64,000 nt of DNA from Aliarcobacter cryaerophilus (GCF_014352935.1 NZ_CP060694.1:1674001-1738000), one strand, 5' to 3'. Shown: positions 9,644-19,196, counted from the first letter of the stretch. A program made the numbers and translations. The notes: generated by a model from the letters alone, not told the origin.

Positions 9644-11068
9644 TTATTGAATTATAAACATAAGCGTTTGCCCATATCTATTTATGTAAACTCGTTTATG
9701 TTGATTATTATATCTTTTTAATGCTGTTTCTATATTTGAATAATTTTTAATTTCAACATCTTCTATTTGAATAATAATATCTCCTGCTAAAAACCCAGAT
9801 CTTTCAGCTTTTGATTTTGGTTCAACATCTGTAATTAAAATTCCCATACTCTCAAGAGGTAATCTATATTTTTTTATAATCTCAGCATTTATTGGACTTA
9901 CTTTTAATCCACTTAAAATTGTATGGTCGCTATCTGGTTGAACTCCTGAAATTATTGATCTATCAGCCAAAACTATCTCAACAACTATATCTTTTTTATC
10001 TCTTTCAATCTCTAGTTTAACTTTTTCATTTGGTTTAAAAGATGCAATTGCATTTTGTAAACTATTTCTATCTTTAGTCTCTTTACCGTTTATTGCGTAA
10101 ACTAAATCTCCTCGTTTTAAACCATATTTTGCTGCTGGAGTATCATTTGAAATATCTAAAATTATAGCTCCCTCTTTTCTTTTATAAACTTGTTGGCTAT
10201 CTTTGTCTAAATCAACAATTACAACACCCAAATACCCTCTTATAACTTTTCCATCACTTACAAGTTTACCAACAACATCTTTTACCATTTCAACAGGAAT
10301 TGCAAATCCAATACCGTCATTTCCACCACTTTTTGATAAAATTGCCGTATTTATTCCAATTAGTGCACCTCTACTATCAACCAAAGCTCCACCACTATTT
10401 CCAGGATTTATTGAAGCATCTGTTTGAATATAATTTTCATATCTATTGATTCCTACTCTATTTTTATTTAGTGCAGAGATAATTCCCATAGTTACAGTAT
10501 TTCCAACTCCAAAAGGGTTTCCAATAGCAAAAGTAACATCACCAACCAATAAAGAACTAGAATCACCTAATTTAATAGGTACTAAAGGCTTATTTATATC
10601 AATTTTTACAACAGCAAGATCACTATCACTATCTTTTCCAATTAGTTTAGCACTATATTCAGTTGGATCATCACCTATAGTTACATTTATCTCTTCAGCA
10701 TTTTCAATAACATGATTATTTGTTACAATATATCCATCTTTTGTTACAATAACTCCAGATCCCAAAGATCTTTGAACTCTATTTTGTTTAAATTGATTTG
10801 AAAACTCTTCACCAAAAAATTTCTTGAAAAATGGGTCATCAAACATCTGTAAAGGTAAAGTATCGACATTTGGATTTACACTTCTTTTTGCAGAAATGTT
10901 TACAATAGAACTAACAGAAGATTTTATACTATTACCAAAAGATAAAATTTGATTTGGCTGATTTGGATTAACTCTTTGAGGATTTTTTTCCATCTCTTCA
11001 AATTCAATATTTTTTGCAAGCAAAGAGCTAGCCAATAGTATAGTTGTAAAGAAAAGTTTTTTGTTCAC
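9644..11068 (-). CDS. periplasmic HtrA/DegP-type serine protease
   Basis: Protein quality-control protease and chaperone of the periplasm. From the chosen start the product has 474 residues: a signal peptide (NKKLFFTTILLASSLLA), a trypsin-like domain with His119 (NNHVIE), Asp150 (DSDLAV) and Ser225 (NPGNSGGAL), then two PDZ domains. The frame opens at ATG 11086, but AAGGA sits 7 bases before an in-frame GTG at 11068, which puts the signal peptide at the N-terminus, so I use the GTG. It lies directly upstream of the two-component genes on the same strand and may be read with them. Confidence 0.93.
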   Translation of the reverse strand: MNKKLFFTTILLASSLLAKNIEFEEMEKNPQRVNPNQPNQILSFGNSIKSSVSSIVNISAKRSVNPNVDTLPLQMFDDPFFKKFFGEEFSNQFKQNRVQRSLGSGVIVTKDGYIVTNNHVIENAEEINVTIGDDPTEYSAKLIGKDSDSDLAVVKIDINKPLVPIKLGDSSSLLVGDVTFAIGNPFGVGNTVTMGIISALNKNRVGINRYENYIQTDASINPGNSGGALVDSRGALIGINTAILSKSGGNDGIGFAIPVEMVKDVVGKLVSDGKVIRGYLGVVIVDLDKDSQQVYKRKEGAIILDISNDTPAAKYGLKRGDLVYAINGKETKDRNSLQNAIASFKPNEKVKLEIERDKKDIVVEIVLADRSIISGVQPDSDHTILSGLKVSPINAEIIKKYRLPLESMGILITDVEPKSKAERSGFLAGDIIIQIEDVEIKNYSNIETALKRYNNQHKRVYINRYGQTLMFIIQ

Positions 11069-11110
11069 TTTTAAATCCTTAATCATTAAAATTTATATTT
11101 AATAATTTAG

Positions 11111-11142
11111 CCTATCATTGTAAACTATTTTACAATGATAGG
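11111..11142 (-). terminator. hairpin downstream of ilvD
   Basis: Perfect 14-bp inverted repeat (CCTATCATTGTAAA with a 4-base loop) located 32 bases after the ilvD stop. No strong T run follows, so it may also act as an mRNA 3'-end stabiliser. Confidence 0.6.
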
Positions 11143-11173
11143 TTAATCAAGAGTAAATTTCATAACCTAAAGA

Positions 11174-12868
11174 TTATAAATCTGTTTTTAATACAGCTCC
11201 ACTACTTGCATTTGTAACTAAAGCTCTATATTGACCAAGCCAAGATGATTTTATAGGTTTTTTTACTGGTTTAAAATCTGCTTTTCTACGTGCTATTTCA
11301 TCATCACTTAAATCAACACTTAAAATATATTTATCAACATCAATGTTTATAATATCTCCATCTTGTAATAAACCAATCATTCCACCTTCAGCTGCTTCTG
11401 GACTAACGTGTCCAATACTAGCACCTCTTGTTGCTCCACTAAATCTTCCATCTGTAATAAGTGCAACTTTATCACCAAGTCCCATTCCCATAATTAAACT
11501 TGTAGGTGCAAGCATCTCTTGCATTCCAGGACCACCTTTTGGACCTTCATATCTAATTACTACAACATCACCAGCTTTTACTTTTCCTCCAACTATTCCT
11601 TTTATAGCTTCAGCTTGCCCATCAAAACAAACAGCTTTTCCGCTCATAGCTCTAGCTCCTGTAATTCCAGCAGTTTTTATAACTGCTCCTTGCTGTGCTA
11701 GATTTCCATAAAGAATAGCTAATCCACCAACTTCAGAGTAAGGGTTATCTATAGTGTGAATAATAGTAGTATCAAGAATTTTTGAATCTTTTATTCTCTC
11801 TTTTAAAGTTTCACCTGTAACTGTAAGATTATCTAAAAGAATATCATCTCCTCTTTTACTCATTTCATGCATAACGGCACTTACTCCACCAGCTTTATTT
11901 ATATCTTCCATATGAACAGTCGTTAAAGATGGTGATATTTTTGCAATATGTGAAACTCTTTTTGATATAGCATTTATATCTTCAAGGTTAAAATCTACTC
12001 CAGCCTCTTTTGCAATTGCCAACATATGTAAAACAGTGTTTGAACTTCCACCCATTGCCATATCAACAGCAAAAGCATTTCTTACAGCTTTTTCATTTAA
12101 AATATTTTTTAATCTGAACTTCTCGCTGTTTGTTTTATCAAGAGCTAATTCACAAACCCTTTTAGCTGCTTTTCTATATAACTCTTCTCTCTCTTTTGTA
12201 AGTGCTAGAATTGTTCCATTTCCAGGCAGTGCAATTCCCATAGCTTCCATAAGAGTATTCATAGAGTTTGCTGTAAACATCCCAGAACAACTTCCTCCAC
12301 CTGGACATGCATTACACTCAATATCTTTTAACTCTTCTTCACTGATTTCTCCAGCTTCAAACTTTCCAACAGCTTCAAAAGCAGTTGCCAAATCTATTGG
12401 TGTTCCATCTTTTTTATAACCTTTTTGCATAGCTCCACCACTTACAAAAACAGTTGGAACATTTACTCTTAAAGCACCCATTATCATACCAGGAACTATT
12501 TTGTCACAATTTGGAATTGCTATCATTGCATCAAGTTTATGAGCATTCATAACAGTTTCAATAGAGTTTGCAATTAATTCTCTACTTGGTAGTGAAAAAA
12601 GCATACCATCATGCCCCATAGCAATTCCATCATCAACTCCAATAGTGTTGAATTCGAAAGGTACACAACCATTTTTTCTAATTTCATCTTTTATGATTTT
12701 TGAAACTTTATCTAAGAAAAAGTGTCCTGGAATAATCTCTATAAAAGAGTTTGCAACTCCAATAAATGGTTTATTAAAATCATCATCTTTAAGACCTGTT
12801 GCTCTCAAAAGAGATCTATGTGGTGCTCTTGAATAACCTTTTTTTACTTCATCACTTCTCAATTTCAA
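11174..12868 (-). CDS. ilvD: dihydroxy-acid dehydratase
   Basis: Fe-S dehydratase of valine/isoleucine synthesis, making 2-keto acids from dihydroxy acids. The 564-residue product is full length. It carries the cluster and active-site cysteines in NCDKIVPGM and [19 protein letters not shown], and the C-terminal [14 protein letters not shown] motif with the catalytic Ser. It appears monocistronic, ended by the hairpin at 11111-11142, and is divergent from the tRNA cluster. Confidence 0.96.
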   Translation of the reverse strand: MKLRSDEVKKGYSRAPHRSLLRATGLKDDDFNKPFIGVANSFIEIIPGHFFLDKVSKIIKDEIRKNGCVPFEFNTIGVDDGIAMGHDGMLFSLPSRELIANSIETVMNAHKLDAMIAIPNCDKIVPGMIMGALRVNVPTVFVSGGAMQKGYKKDGTPIDLATAFEAVGKFEAGEISEEELKDIECNACPGGGSCSGMFTANSMNTLMEAMGIALPGNGTILALTKEREELYRKAAKRVCELALDKTNSEKFRLKNILNEKAVRNAFAVDMAMGGSSNTVLHMLAIAKEAGVDFNLEDINAISKRVSHIAKISPSLTTVHMEDINKAGGVSAVMHEMSKRGDDILLDNLTVTGETLKERIKDSKILDTTIIHTIDNPYSEVGGLAILYGNLAQQGAVIKTAGITGARAMSGKAVCFDGQAEAIKGIVGGKVKAGDVVVIRYEGPKGGPGMQEMLAPTSLIMGMGLGDKVALITDGRFSGATRGASIGHVSPEAAEGGMIGLLQDGDIINIDVDKYILSVDLSDDEIARRKADFKPVKKPIKSSWLGQYRALVTNASSGAVLKTDL

Positions 12869-12975
12869 TCCTTTTAAACTTGTAAAAATAAATATTAGTG
12901 ATTATACAAATATTCATTTTCAATCTCTATTAAATGGTATAAAAATTAAAATTTTTAAAATTTTTAAAAAAACTC

Positions 12976-13004
12976 TTGACAAATAAAAAAAAAGCTACTA
13001 TAAT
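12976..13004 (+). promoter_or_regulatory. promoter of the tRNA cluster
   Basis: TTGACA at 12976-12981 and TATAAT at 12999-13004 with a 17-base spacer: full sigma-70-type consensus. Transcription would start about 40 bases before tRNA-Leu. Confidence 0.8.
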
Positions 13005-13050
13005 TCCAGTCCAATTTAAGTGAAAGCTTAAAAAGGTTCTTAAATTTTGT

Positions 13051-13137
13051 GCGAGTGTGGCGGAATAGGTAGACGCGCGGGACTTAAAATCCCGTTCCGG
13101 TTTCGGAGTGTGAGTTCGATTCTCACCATTCGCACCA
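13051..13137 (+). tRNA. tRNA-Leu (UAA)
   Basis: 87 nt, with 7-bp acceptor stem GCGAGTG/CATTCGC, a long variable arm as in leucine tRNAs, anticodon TAA at 13085-13087 within the loop CTTAAAA, a GTTCGAT T-loop and an encoded CCA end. Confidence 0.95.
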
Positions 13138-13146
13138 TTAAGTTGT

Positions 13147-13235
13147 AGAGGATTGACAGAGTTGGTCGATTGTACCGGTTTTGAAAACCGGCGAGGTGAA
13201 AGCCTCCGAGGGTTCGAATCCCTTGTCCTCTGCCA
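13147..13235 (+). tRNA. tRNA-Ser (UGA)
   Basis: 89 nt, with acceptor stem AGAGGAT/GTCCTCT, anticodon loop TTTGAAA (anticodon TGA) on the stem CCGGT/ACCGG, a long variable arm, GTTCGAA T-loop and encoded CCA. It is 9 nt after tRNA-Leu. Confidence 0.95.
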
Positions 13236-13280
13236 CTCTTTTTTATAAAAGTAAATACACAAAAATATCATAATTTTTTT

Positions 13281-13356
13281 GGAGCTATAGCAAAGCTGGT
13301 AATGCCTCGGATTGCAAATCCGACATGCGTTGGTTCGAGTCCGACTAGCTCCTCCA
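13281..13356 (+). tRNA. tRNA-Cys (GCA), element insertion target
   Basis: 76 nt, with acceptor GGAGCTA/TAGCTCC, anticodon loop TTGCAAA (anticodon GCA), GTTCGAG T-loop and CCA end. The gene is intact. Its last 21 bases plus 5 more recur at 37128-37153, which marks it as the attachment site of the 23.8-kb element. Confidence 0.95.
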
Positions 13357-13361
13357 TTTCA
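13336..13361 (+). repeat. attL core, left copy of the attachment repeat
   Basis: 26 bases, from the T-arm of tRNA-Cys through its CCA and 5 bases beyond, identical to 37128-37153. Left junction of the integrated element. Confidence 0.9.
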
Positions 13362-13468
13362 TCATTCAATATAGTTCAATATAATCCAAAATATCCCATA
13401 AAACTAATAACTCTTTAAAATCTACTGTTCAAAATAGTTCAACATTAATCAATATAAATCACTCATAA

Positions 13469-13489
13469 ATGGCATATAATATGGCATAT
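13469..13489 (+). repeat. paired TGGCATA repeats, left integrase arm candidate
   Basis: ATGGCATAT occurs at 13469-13477 and 13481-13489, a 12-base step. The same TGGCATA pair with the same 12-base step occurs at 37052-37070 near attR. Several GTTCAA motifs (13374, 13427, 13437) lie in the same stretch. The 296 bases from the tRNA to the integrase contain no gene; these repeats and the hairpin at 13626 are what I see in it. Confidence 0.5.
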
Positions 13490-13625
13490 TACTTTTTTCA
13501 TTTTTTTATCTTACAAATTTCAAATTTTTTTTTTAATTCAGTATAGTTCATCATTGTTCTATATGGTTCAAAAGCCCTAAAATACGTTATTTTTACTAAG
13601 TTTACTTTAAATAAATTGCCATTAA

Positions 13626-13648
13626 AATCCTAAAAAAGTATTAGGATT
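13626..13648 (+). promoter_or_regulatory. hairpin covering the integrase ribosome site
   Basis: Inverted repeat AATCCTAA / TTAGGATT with a 7-base loop, ending 4 bases before the integrase ATG. The right arm contains the Shine-Dalgarno AGGA, so the folded form would hide it. Confidence 0.5.
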
Positions 13649-13652
13649 AAAT

Positions 13653-14900
13653 ATGAAAAACAAACCTTTAAGTGATTTAAAAATTAAAACTGCAAAAATA
13701 AAAGAAAAAGATTACCAGTTAGGTGATCAACATGGTTTATACTTATTAGTAAAAACAACAGGAAATAAACTTTGGCAAATGAGATATACTTCACCTACAA
13801 CTAAAAGAAGAAATATTGCATCTTTTGGTAAATATCCTGAAATTAGTTTATCTGAAGCTAGAATGGCCAGAGATAAAAATATAAAACTTATTACTGATGG
13901 TATTGATCCACTTGAATATAAAAAAGAGTATAAACAAAAAGTTATTCGTAATAATAATGGAATGTGTATTAATTTAATTGATGAATGGCTTGAAAAAGAA
14001 TCACTTATAACAAAAGCTATTACGCATAAGTCAAAGTCAAGAATTTTTAACAAAGATGTAAAACCATTTTTAAAAAATAAACATATCAAAGAAGTGACTA
14101 TTGATGATATTGTTAATATCATAGAAAATAAGCTAACAACAGCCCCTGAAATTGCATCAAGATTATTTACTCATTTAGATAATCTTTTTAGATATGCCGT
14201 ATTAAAAAAATATTGTGATAGAAATATTTTAGCTGATATTAGAAAAAAAGATATTGTAAAACCAAGAATATCTAAGCATATGGCTAAAATAACGGACTTA
14301 GGGATACTAAAACAGCTAATAAATGAAATATATAACTACAATGGTAACCATAATATAAAAAACGCTTTAAAGTTAGTTTTACATATACCATTAAGAGCTG
14401 AAAACTTATGTAATCTTAAATGGAATCAAATAAACTTTGAAAAAAAAATTTTAACAATCCCAAGAGAAAATATGAAATTAAGTAATATTAACCTAGATGA
14501 TTTTGTGATGCCATTAACTGATGAAGTTATAAAAATATTAAAAGAGCATAAGGATATGCAACTATTTAGTATAAAGCCTAAAGAATATGTATTTTTAGGA
14601 TTTAATAATAGGCAAGCTATTAATAAAGAGAGTCCAAATAGAGCATTATTTAGATTAGGCTTTAATGATGAAAAAAAAGGTACCAAAATAAGATTACATG
14701 GATTTAGAGGTACTTTTAGAAGTTTAATAGATACATTAGATACAAAAAATAGGTTTCCTTTTGAAGTTAAAGAGAGAGCGCTAGATCATCATGATAAAAA
14801 TTTAGTGGCAAGAAGTTACAATCATAAAGCAAATTATCATGAACAAATGATTGAACTCATGAAATTTTGGAGTAAGTTTATTTGTTCATTAAAAACATAA
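13653..14900 (+). CDS. int: tyrosine recombinase (P4-type integrase)
   Basis: Site-specific integrase of 415 residues that would insert and excise the element at tRNA-Cys. N-terminal arm-binding domain of the DUF4102 type (LSDLKIKTAK, DGLY-like QHGLYLLVKTTG, NIASFGKYPEISLSEAR), a SAM-like core-binding domain at about 105-205, then the catalytic domain with Arg248 (PLRAENL), Lys275, His349-x-x-Arg352 (LHGFRGTFRS), His379/380 and nucleophile Tyr389 (RSYNH). All catalytic residues are present, so it looks active. It starts 296 bases from the tRNA and reads away from it. Confidence 0.93.
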   Translation: MKNKPLSDLKIKTAKIKEKDYQLGDQHGLYLLVKTTGNKLWQMRYTSPTTKRRNIASFGKYPEISLSEARMARDKNIKLITDGIDPLEYKKEYKQKVIRNNNGMCINLIDEWLEKESLITKAITHKSKSRIFNKDVKPFLKNKHIKEVTIDDIVNIIENKLTTAPEIASRLFTHLDNLFRYAVLKKYCDRNILADIRKKDIVKPRISKHMAKITDLGILKQLINEIYNYNGNHNIKNALKLVLHIPLRAENLCNLKWNQINFEKKILTIPRENMKLSNINLDDFVMPLTDEVIKILKEHKDMQLFSIKPKEYVFLGFNNRQAINKESPNRALFRLGFNDEKKGTKIRLHGFRGTFRSLIDTLDTKNRFPFEVKERALDHHDKNLVARSYNHKANYHEQMIELMKFWSKFICSLKT

Positions 14901-14933
14901 TTCTGCAAATATTAAAAAAGGACTTCACACACA

Positions 14934-15962
14934 ATGAATGAAATTAATAAAATTTTATCAGCTAAGTATAAACATGAAAAATATAAAGATATAAAAATGT
15001 TAAGAGGTGTGGAATTTAATGAAAGAATGAAACTTGAATTTGCGTTAAGGGATACAAAAAATATTGAAGCAAGCAATTATTTAACAATTATTTATAATAA
15101 TAAGAAAAAAAACAATGAACTAATTAATAACGAATCATTTCAAGAACTTTTAAGAGCCGCTAAAAATATAAACTTCTTTTCATTAAATATCCTGAATATA
15201 GAGGTTTATAAACATGATTTAATTTCTGCAGACTTATTTGAAGTTTTTGAATATTTAATAAAAACAAATTCAGAGAATAATAAACAAAATATAACTAATT
15301 ATACTTATAGAAAAGTAAATGATAATACTACTGAAGAAGTTTATAACAACTACGAACATTATTTTAATATTAATGCAACTATAGATAAATATGATATTCG
15401 TCATAAATATTTTTATAATGCTTTACCTTATTATGAAGAAAATTTTTCCAATGAAGAAGATTTAATAACTAAAATTAATCAATCTCCTGAAAAATATTAC
15501 CAAGGAACAGAAATTCAATTAAAAAGTAATTTAATCTTTGATAATAATGTAAATTTAAAAATAAATCTGGCAATGCCAGAAAATGAACTTGTTGATTATG
15601 TAAAGGAGCTGTCAGAATTATATAAGCATGGTAAAATAACAAAAAAAACGAATATTGAAAAAAATTATAAAACAATATTTAATGTGATTGGGAAAAAATA
15701 TGTTACTGATCCAAAAGAATTTCAAAAGTTACTATTTATATATGACATGCATCATACACCGGAAGTAAATAAAAATGTTACTGCATTATTTAAAGAGTTA
15801 AATAAACTATTAAAAATGTCTGTTGAAACAAATGAAACTTCAAATGAACAAAAAGAAAATATTTCTGGATTAAAAGAAGATCCATTAAAAGGAAATGGAT
15901 TAGCTGATTTATCTGGAAAATTCAAAAAAGCATTAGCTAATCAACTATATTTAGAATTATAA
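14934..15962 (+). CDS. element protein of unknown function
   Basis: 342 residues with no signal peptide or membrane segment; I do not recognise a family. It is Asn/Lys/Glu-rich and mostly helical in character, with a low-complexity stretch near residues 290-325. It starts 33 bases after the integrase stop with AAAAGGA upstream, so both are probably one transcript, ended by the hairpin at 16020. Position suggests a role in element control or a cargo function carried with the integrase; nothing in the sequence decides this. Confidence 0.65.
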   Translation: MNEINKILSAKYKHEKYKDIKMLRGVEFNERMKLEFALRDTKNIEASNYLTIIYNNKKKNNELINNESFQELLRAAKNINFFSLNILNIEVYKHDLISADLFEVFEYLIKTNSENNKQNITNYTYRKVNDNTTEEVYNNYEHYFNINATIDKYDIRHKYFYNALPYYEENFSNEEDLITKINQSPEKYYQGTEIQLKSNLIFDNNVNLKINLAMPENELVDYVKELSELYKHGKITKKTNIEKNYKTIFNVIGKKYVTDPKEFQKLLFIYDMHHTPEVNKNVTALFKELNKLLKMSVETNETSNEQKENISGLKEDPLKGNGLADLSGKFKKALANQLYLEL

Positions 15963-16019
15963 ATGATTTAATTCTTACAAATATTCAAATTTAAATCTTA
16001 GTATTTTTTATAAAATATT

Positions 16020-16038
16020 GAGATTTTTTGAAAATCTC
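16020..16038 (+). terminator. terminator after the int operon
   Basis: GAGATTTT-TTG-AAAATCTC hairpin followed 5 to 14 bases later by a T-rich run, 57 bases after the stop of the gene at 14934. Confidence 0.55.
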
Positions 16039-16156
16039 GTAATTATTTTTTATTAATATTAACAATTTATTACTTTTATCTTAACAAAAATCTTCAAAAT
16101 TTATAACAACACTACAAAAATCTTAATAATACATTTAAAACCCATAAAATAGGCAC

Positions 16157-16185
16157 TTGTATAGACATATTATTATATGTATAAT
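16157..16185 (+). promoter_or_regulatory. promoter with operator-like palindrome
   Basis: TTGTAT at 16157-16162 and TATAAT at 16180-16185 with a 17-base spacer. The spacer holds the inverted repeat ACATAT-TATT-ATATGT. It lies 35 bases before the AlpA-like gene, as expected for a repressible switch of the excision/replication genes. Confidence 0.55.
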
Positions 16186-16219
16186 TCCAAAATAATAAAT
16201 TAAGAAAAAGGATTTACTC

Positions 16220-16396
16220 ATGAATAATAATGAAAAAAAATGGTTATCAATAAAAGACACAATTATAATCTATGGAATAAAAAGAACAAGCTTATACAAG
16301 CTTCTTGCTTTAAATCAAATAGAAAGCAAACTCATCTCTCCAAGGAGACGTATCGTATCTGTATTGTCAATAGAAGAATTTATCGATTCTAAATAA
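16220..16396 (+). CDS. AlpA/Xis-like helix-turn-helix protein
   Basis: 58-residue protein with the pattern of an excisionase/AlpA HTH (HTH_17 type): WLSIKDTIIIYGIKRTSLYKLL forms the helix-turn-helix, followed by a basic wing (SPRRRIVSV) and a C-terminal helix IEEFIDS. Such proteins act as recombination directionality factors or activators of island excision. AAGGA stands 8 bases before the ATG. It lies between the integrase operon and the replication genes and has its own promoter with a palindrome. Family placement is by pattern, not by search. Confidence 0.75.
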   Translation: MNNNEKKWLSIKDTIIIYGIKRTSLYKLLALNQIESKLISPRRRIVSVLSIEEFIDSK

Positions 16397-16588
16397 GAGA
16401 AACTTTCTCTTATTTAGTTTACATTTTATAAAGAATCAAATTATCCACGCTAATTTGGTTCTTTACCGAGTGTAAAAATAAAAAAGTTTTTTGCAGAGCA
16501 ATTCTATCATATTTTAATTTTATTTACTTTATTTTAGATATTTTTATGCTCAATGATATTTTAAAATTAAATGTTAAAAGGAGATTTT

Positions 16589-17335
16589 ATGGGAACATAT
16601 AATCCAAATGAACATCCACTTATTACAGTTGTTACGAGTAGTTCTCCTTTAGGAAAAAAATATCCTAAGAATAATAGTTATCAACCCGGCGTTTTATATA
16701 ATGGAACATTTATTGTATATTTAATTAGTAGTATGCAAGTATTATTTAATTTAATAAGGCAATTAACAAAATATCAAGTTGTAATACTTGGCATTCCAAA
16801 AAATGGTTTAATTTCTGGAAATATAGTTTCTAGTAAAAATAATATGATAGCTAATGCTATAGCAAGAACAAAAGAGTATATTAGGTGGAATCCATCGGTA
16901 TCTTTTATACTAATAGAAATAGATTTTGGTTCTATTCCAGATTTTGTATTGAATACATCACAAGAAGTATTGGATTTTTTAATTTCATTAGATCCTGATT
17001 TAATATTTTGTGCTATTTTAATTTTGCCAAGTAGTTCTCAAAAGTTTAACCATGAAAAGAAAGGTTGGCATGTTTATATCAAATGTTCAAATGTAAATGA
17101 TGTGACTGTTAAAGTATATTCTGAAACATTACAGTCTATTTGTTGGATTAAAGGTTTAGGAAATATAAAATTATCTAAATCTGGCTCTATGCTTGTTAGA
17201 AATCCGATGGATATGGCTGTCTTTAGTCCTGAAAGACTAATTGTGGAATCATGTTTTTCAGATGATGAAAATGTAGTTTTTCATGAAATTGAACCATTAA
17301 TTCAAGAAGGAATATCGAGGGAGTTGTATGAGTAG
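16589..17335 (+). CDS. probable archaeo-eukaryotic-type primase/polymerase
   Basis: 248 residues. Two short motifs fit the archaeo-eukaryotic primase fold: a hydrophobic strand ending Glu-Ile-Asp (FILIEID, residues 107-112) for metal binding and a strand with Gly-Trp-His (GWHVYIK, His161) for nucleotide binding. The open frame starts earlier at ATG 16571, but AAAAGGAGA there serves the ATG at 16589. Its 3' end overlaps the helicase gene by 8 bases. A primase fused or linked to a VapE-type helicase is usual in satellites and small replicons. It is divergent and the assignment leans on context. Confidence 0.6.
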   Translation: MGTYNPNEHPLITVVTSSSPLGKKYPKNNSYQPGVLYNGTFIVYLISSMQVLFNLIRQLTKYQVVILGIPKNGLISGNIVSSKNNMIANAIARTKEYIRWNPSVSFILIEIDFGSIPDFVLNTSQEVLDFLISLDPDLIFCAILILPSSSQKFNHEKKGWHVYIKCSNVNDVTVKVYSETLQSICWIKGLGNIKLSKSGSMLVRNPMDMAVFSPERLIVESCFSDDENVVFHEIEPLIQEGISRELYE

Positions 17336-19187
17336 TAGTTACAAAATGCCAAAACTTGTTAGTAATTTTGAATTATCAAACAAGTTAATAGAAGAAGCTA
17401 AGTTAAAAGCTAAACCAGAATCTGAGAGAATCAAAAAATCTCAAAAACAAGAGTTAATAACAATTCTTGTTAAAAACGGAATTTCAAAGAATGAAGCAAT
17501 GAAAATGACAAGCGATAGGATAGAGAAATTATCGCTTGATCCTTCATTTATAATAAAATTTAATGATGGAAAAGAAGTTGCAGTTGGTGTTATAAAAGCT
17601 TGCCCCAAATTATATGAAGGTGAATATGTTGCTGATCCATTTTATGAATTGGAAGGAAAACAAAAAGCAATTATCCTACCTGATGGTAATATCTATTCAT
17701 TTAAACATGGAGGATATACTATTAGAAATAATACTTCCGTAGCTTATGTTATTGATAGAATTAATAAAATTCAAAATGTTTATTCAGAGCTTGAAGCTCT
17801 TGGATTAAAAGATGAATTTGAGAAAATATTATCAAACATAGAAGATTTAAGTAAAAAAGATATTAGAGAAATCAAAACTTTACTTAAAACAAGAGGTGTT
17901 ATTAAAAATCTTGATGATTTAAATATTAAGTTATATTCAAGATATGAACTTTCATCAGAAGGAAGACCTCTATCGACAGATAAAAATCTTGAAGAACTTT
18001 TGCGAAAATATGGATTTGAGTTTTTTTATGATGAAATTGCAAAAGAAATAAAAATTACACATCCTGAAATTTCTAAAAGCACAGATAACGATTTAGGTGT
18101 TGCATATTCAATTATTCAATCATATGCTGAAAGAGATAATTTCAAAAAAGACATTATCGAGCATTTAGGTCCTTTATTAATGAATAAATTTGCAATCAAT
18201 CCTTTAAAAGATATGGTTGAAGATGCTATATCTAAATATGATGGGCAAGATTATATTAAAAAGTTAGTTGATTGTTTAGAGTTAAATAGTACTTATCAAT
18301 ATAAATACGTAATAGTAAGGCTGTGGCTAATTCAATGTGTAGCATCTTGGTTTCATGAGAATGAAAAATGTCCAGTTAAAGGTGCTTATATGAAGTTTGA
18401 ACAAGTACTTTTGATTCAAGGAATGCAAGGTTTATCTAAAACAAAGTTATTTTCAAAACTTTTAGATTTTAATGGTATGAATAAATACTTCAAAGCAGGA
18501 GCAAAGTTAAATCCAAGTGATAAAGATACGATTATACAATCTAATGGATATGGAATTGTTGAATTAGGTGAAATTGATGCAACGTTCCGGAAAAGTGATA
18601 TAGCTGAATTAAAAGCCTTTTTATCTAACACATATGACCAAGTTAGATTACCATACGATAGAACTGCTTCTAAATATAAAAGAAGAACTTCCTTTTGTGC
18701 GAGTGTCAATGAAACAAGTTTCCTCGTTGATATGACGGGAAATAGGCGTTTTTTGATTCTACCATTATTAGCTATAAATTTTATAAAAGTTGAAGAAATT
18801 GATTTTTTTCAATTATGGGGTCAAATTGCTACTATGTATAAGAACGGTACAAAATGGTGGTTAGATAGAGATAATATTGAGGATAAAGTAATTCTTGAGG
18901 AATTAGAACAACTTCATAATGCTCATGTAAAAACAACTATGATTGATGATATTGTTTATGAAGTAGTTACAAAAATTGAAGAAAGAAGGTCTCTTTCTAA
19001 TCATTCGCTTGGAAATTATAGTCAATCAAATCAAACTTCATTCTCACCAACTAAAATATTACAATATTTTGGAATACAAAAACCAAATAGATCAGAAATC
19101 GCAGAATTCAAAGAAAAAATGTCTAAAGCTGGTTATGAATTCAATAAAGCTAATAGCTTGCGTTTACCTTCTAATTTATTAAATTAA
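17328..19187 (+). CDS. VapE-type replicative helicase
   Basis: 619 residues; P-loop ATPase of the virulence-associated-protein-E family, thought to unwind DNA at satellite origins. Walker A is GMQGLSKT (residues 365-372), with Ser where Gly is usual. Then come the family hallmarks VELGEID (411-417), LKAFLSNTYDQVRLPYDR (428-445), KRRTSFCASVNE (451-462) and DMTGNRRF (468-475). The N-terminal 300 residues are less clear. The gene overlaps the primase gene and is followed at once by a hairpin and the origin-like repeats at 19197-19365. Confidence 0.88.
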   Translation: MSSSYKMPKLVSNFELSNKLIEEAKLKAKPESERIKKSQKQELITILVKNGISKNEAMKMTSDRIEKLSLDPSFIIKFNDGKEVAVGVIKACPKLYEGEYVADPFYELEGKQKAIILPDGNIYSFKHGGYTIRNNTSVAYVIDRINKIQNVYSELEALGLKDEFEKILSNIEDLSKKDIREIKTLLKTRGVIKNLDDLNIKLYSRYELSSEGRPLSTDKNLEELLRKYGFEFFYDEIAKEIKITHPEISKSTDNDLGVAYSIIQSYAERDNFKKDIIEHLGPLLMNKFAINPLKDMVEDAISKYDGQDYIKKLVDCLELNSTYQYKYVIVRLWLIQCVASWFHENEKCPVKGAYMKFEQVLLIQGMQGLSKTKLFSKLLDFNGMNKYFKAGAKLNPSDKDTIIQSNGYGIVELGEIDATFRKSDIAELKAFLSNTYDQVRLPYDRTASKYKRRTSFCASVNETSFLVDMTGNRRFLILPLLAINFIKVEEIDFFQLWGQIATMYKNGTKWWLDRDNIEDKVILEELEQLHNAHVKTTMIDDIVYEVVTKIEERRSLSNHSLGNYSQSNQTSFSPTKILQYFGIQKPNRSEIAEFKEKMSKAGYEFNKANSLRLPSNLLN

Positions 19188-19196
19188 TATTTAAAA

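Noticed and set aside
9644-11086. Plus-strand frames opposite the HtrA gene
   Set aside because: Proline/Thr-rich shadows of the minus-strand protease, which has all catalytic motifs.
11343-12836. Several plus-strand frames opposite ilvD
   Set aside because: Shadow frames; ilvD is complete and typical on the other strand.
12930-13271. 113-codon minus-strand frame over the tRNA cluster
   Set aside because: It is the antisense of the tRNA-Leu and tRNA-Ser genes; the protein-like text (RTRDSNPRRLS, GENRTHTP) is a well-known artefact of tRNA sequence.
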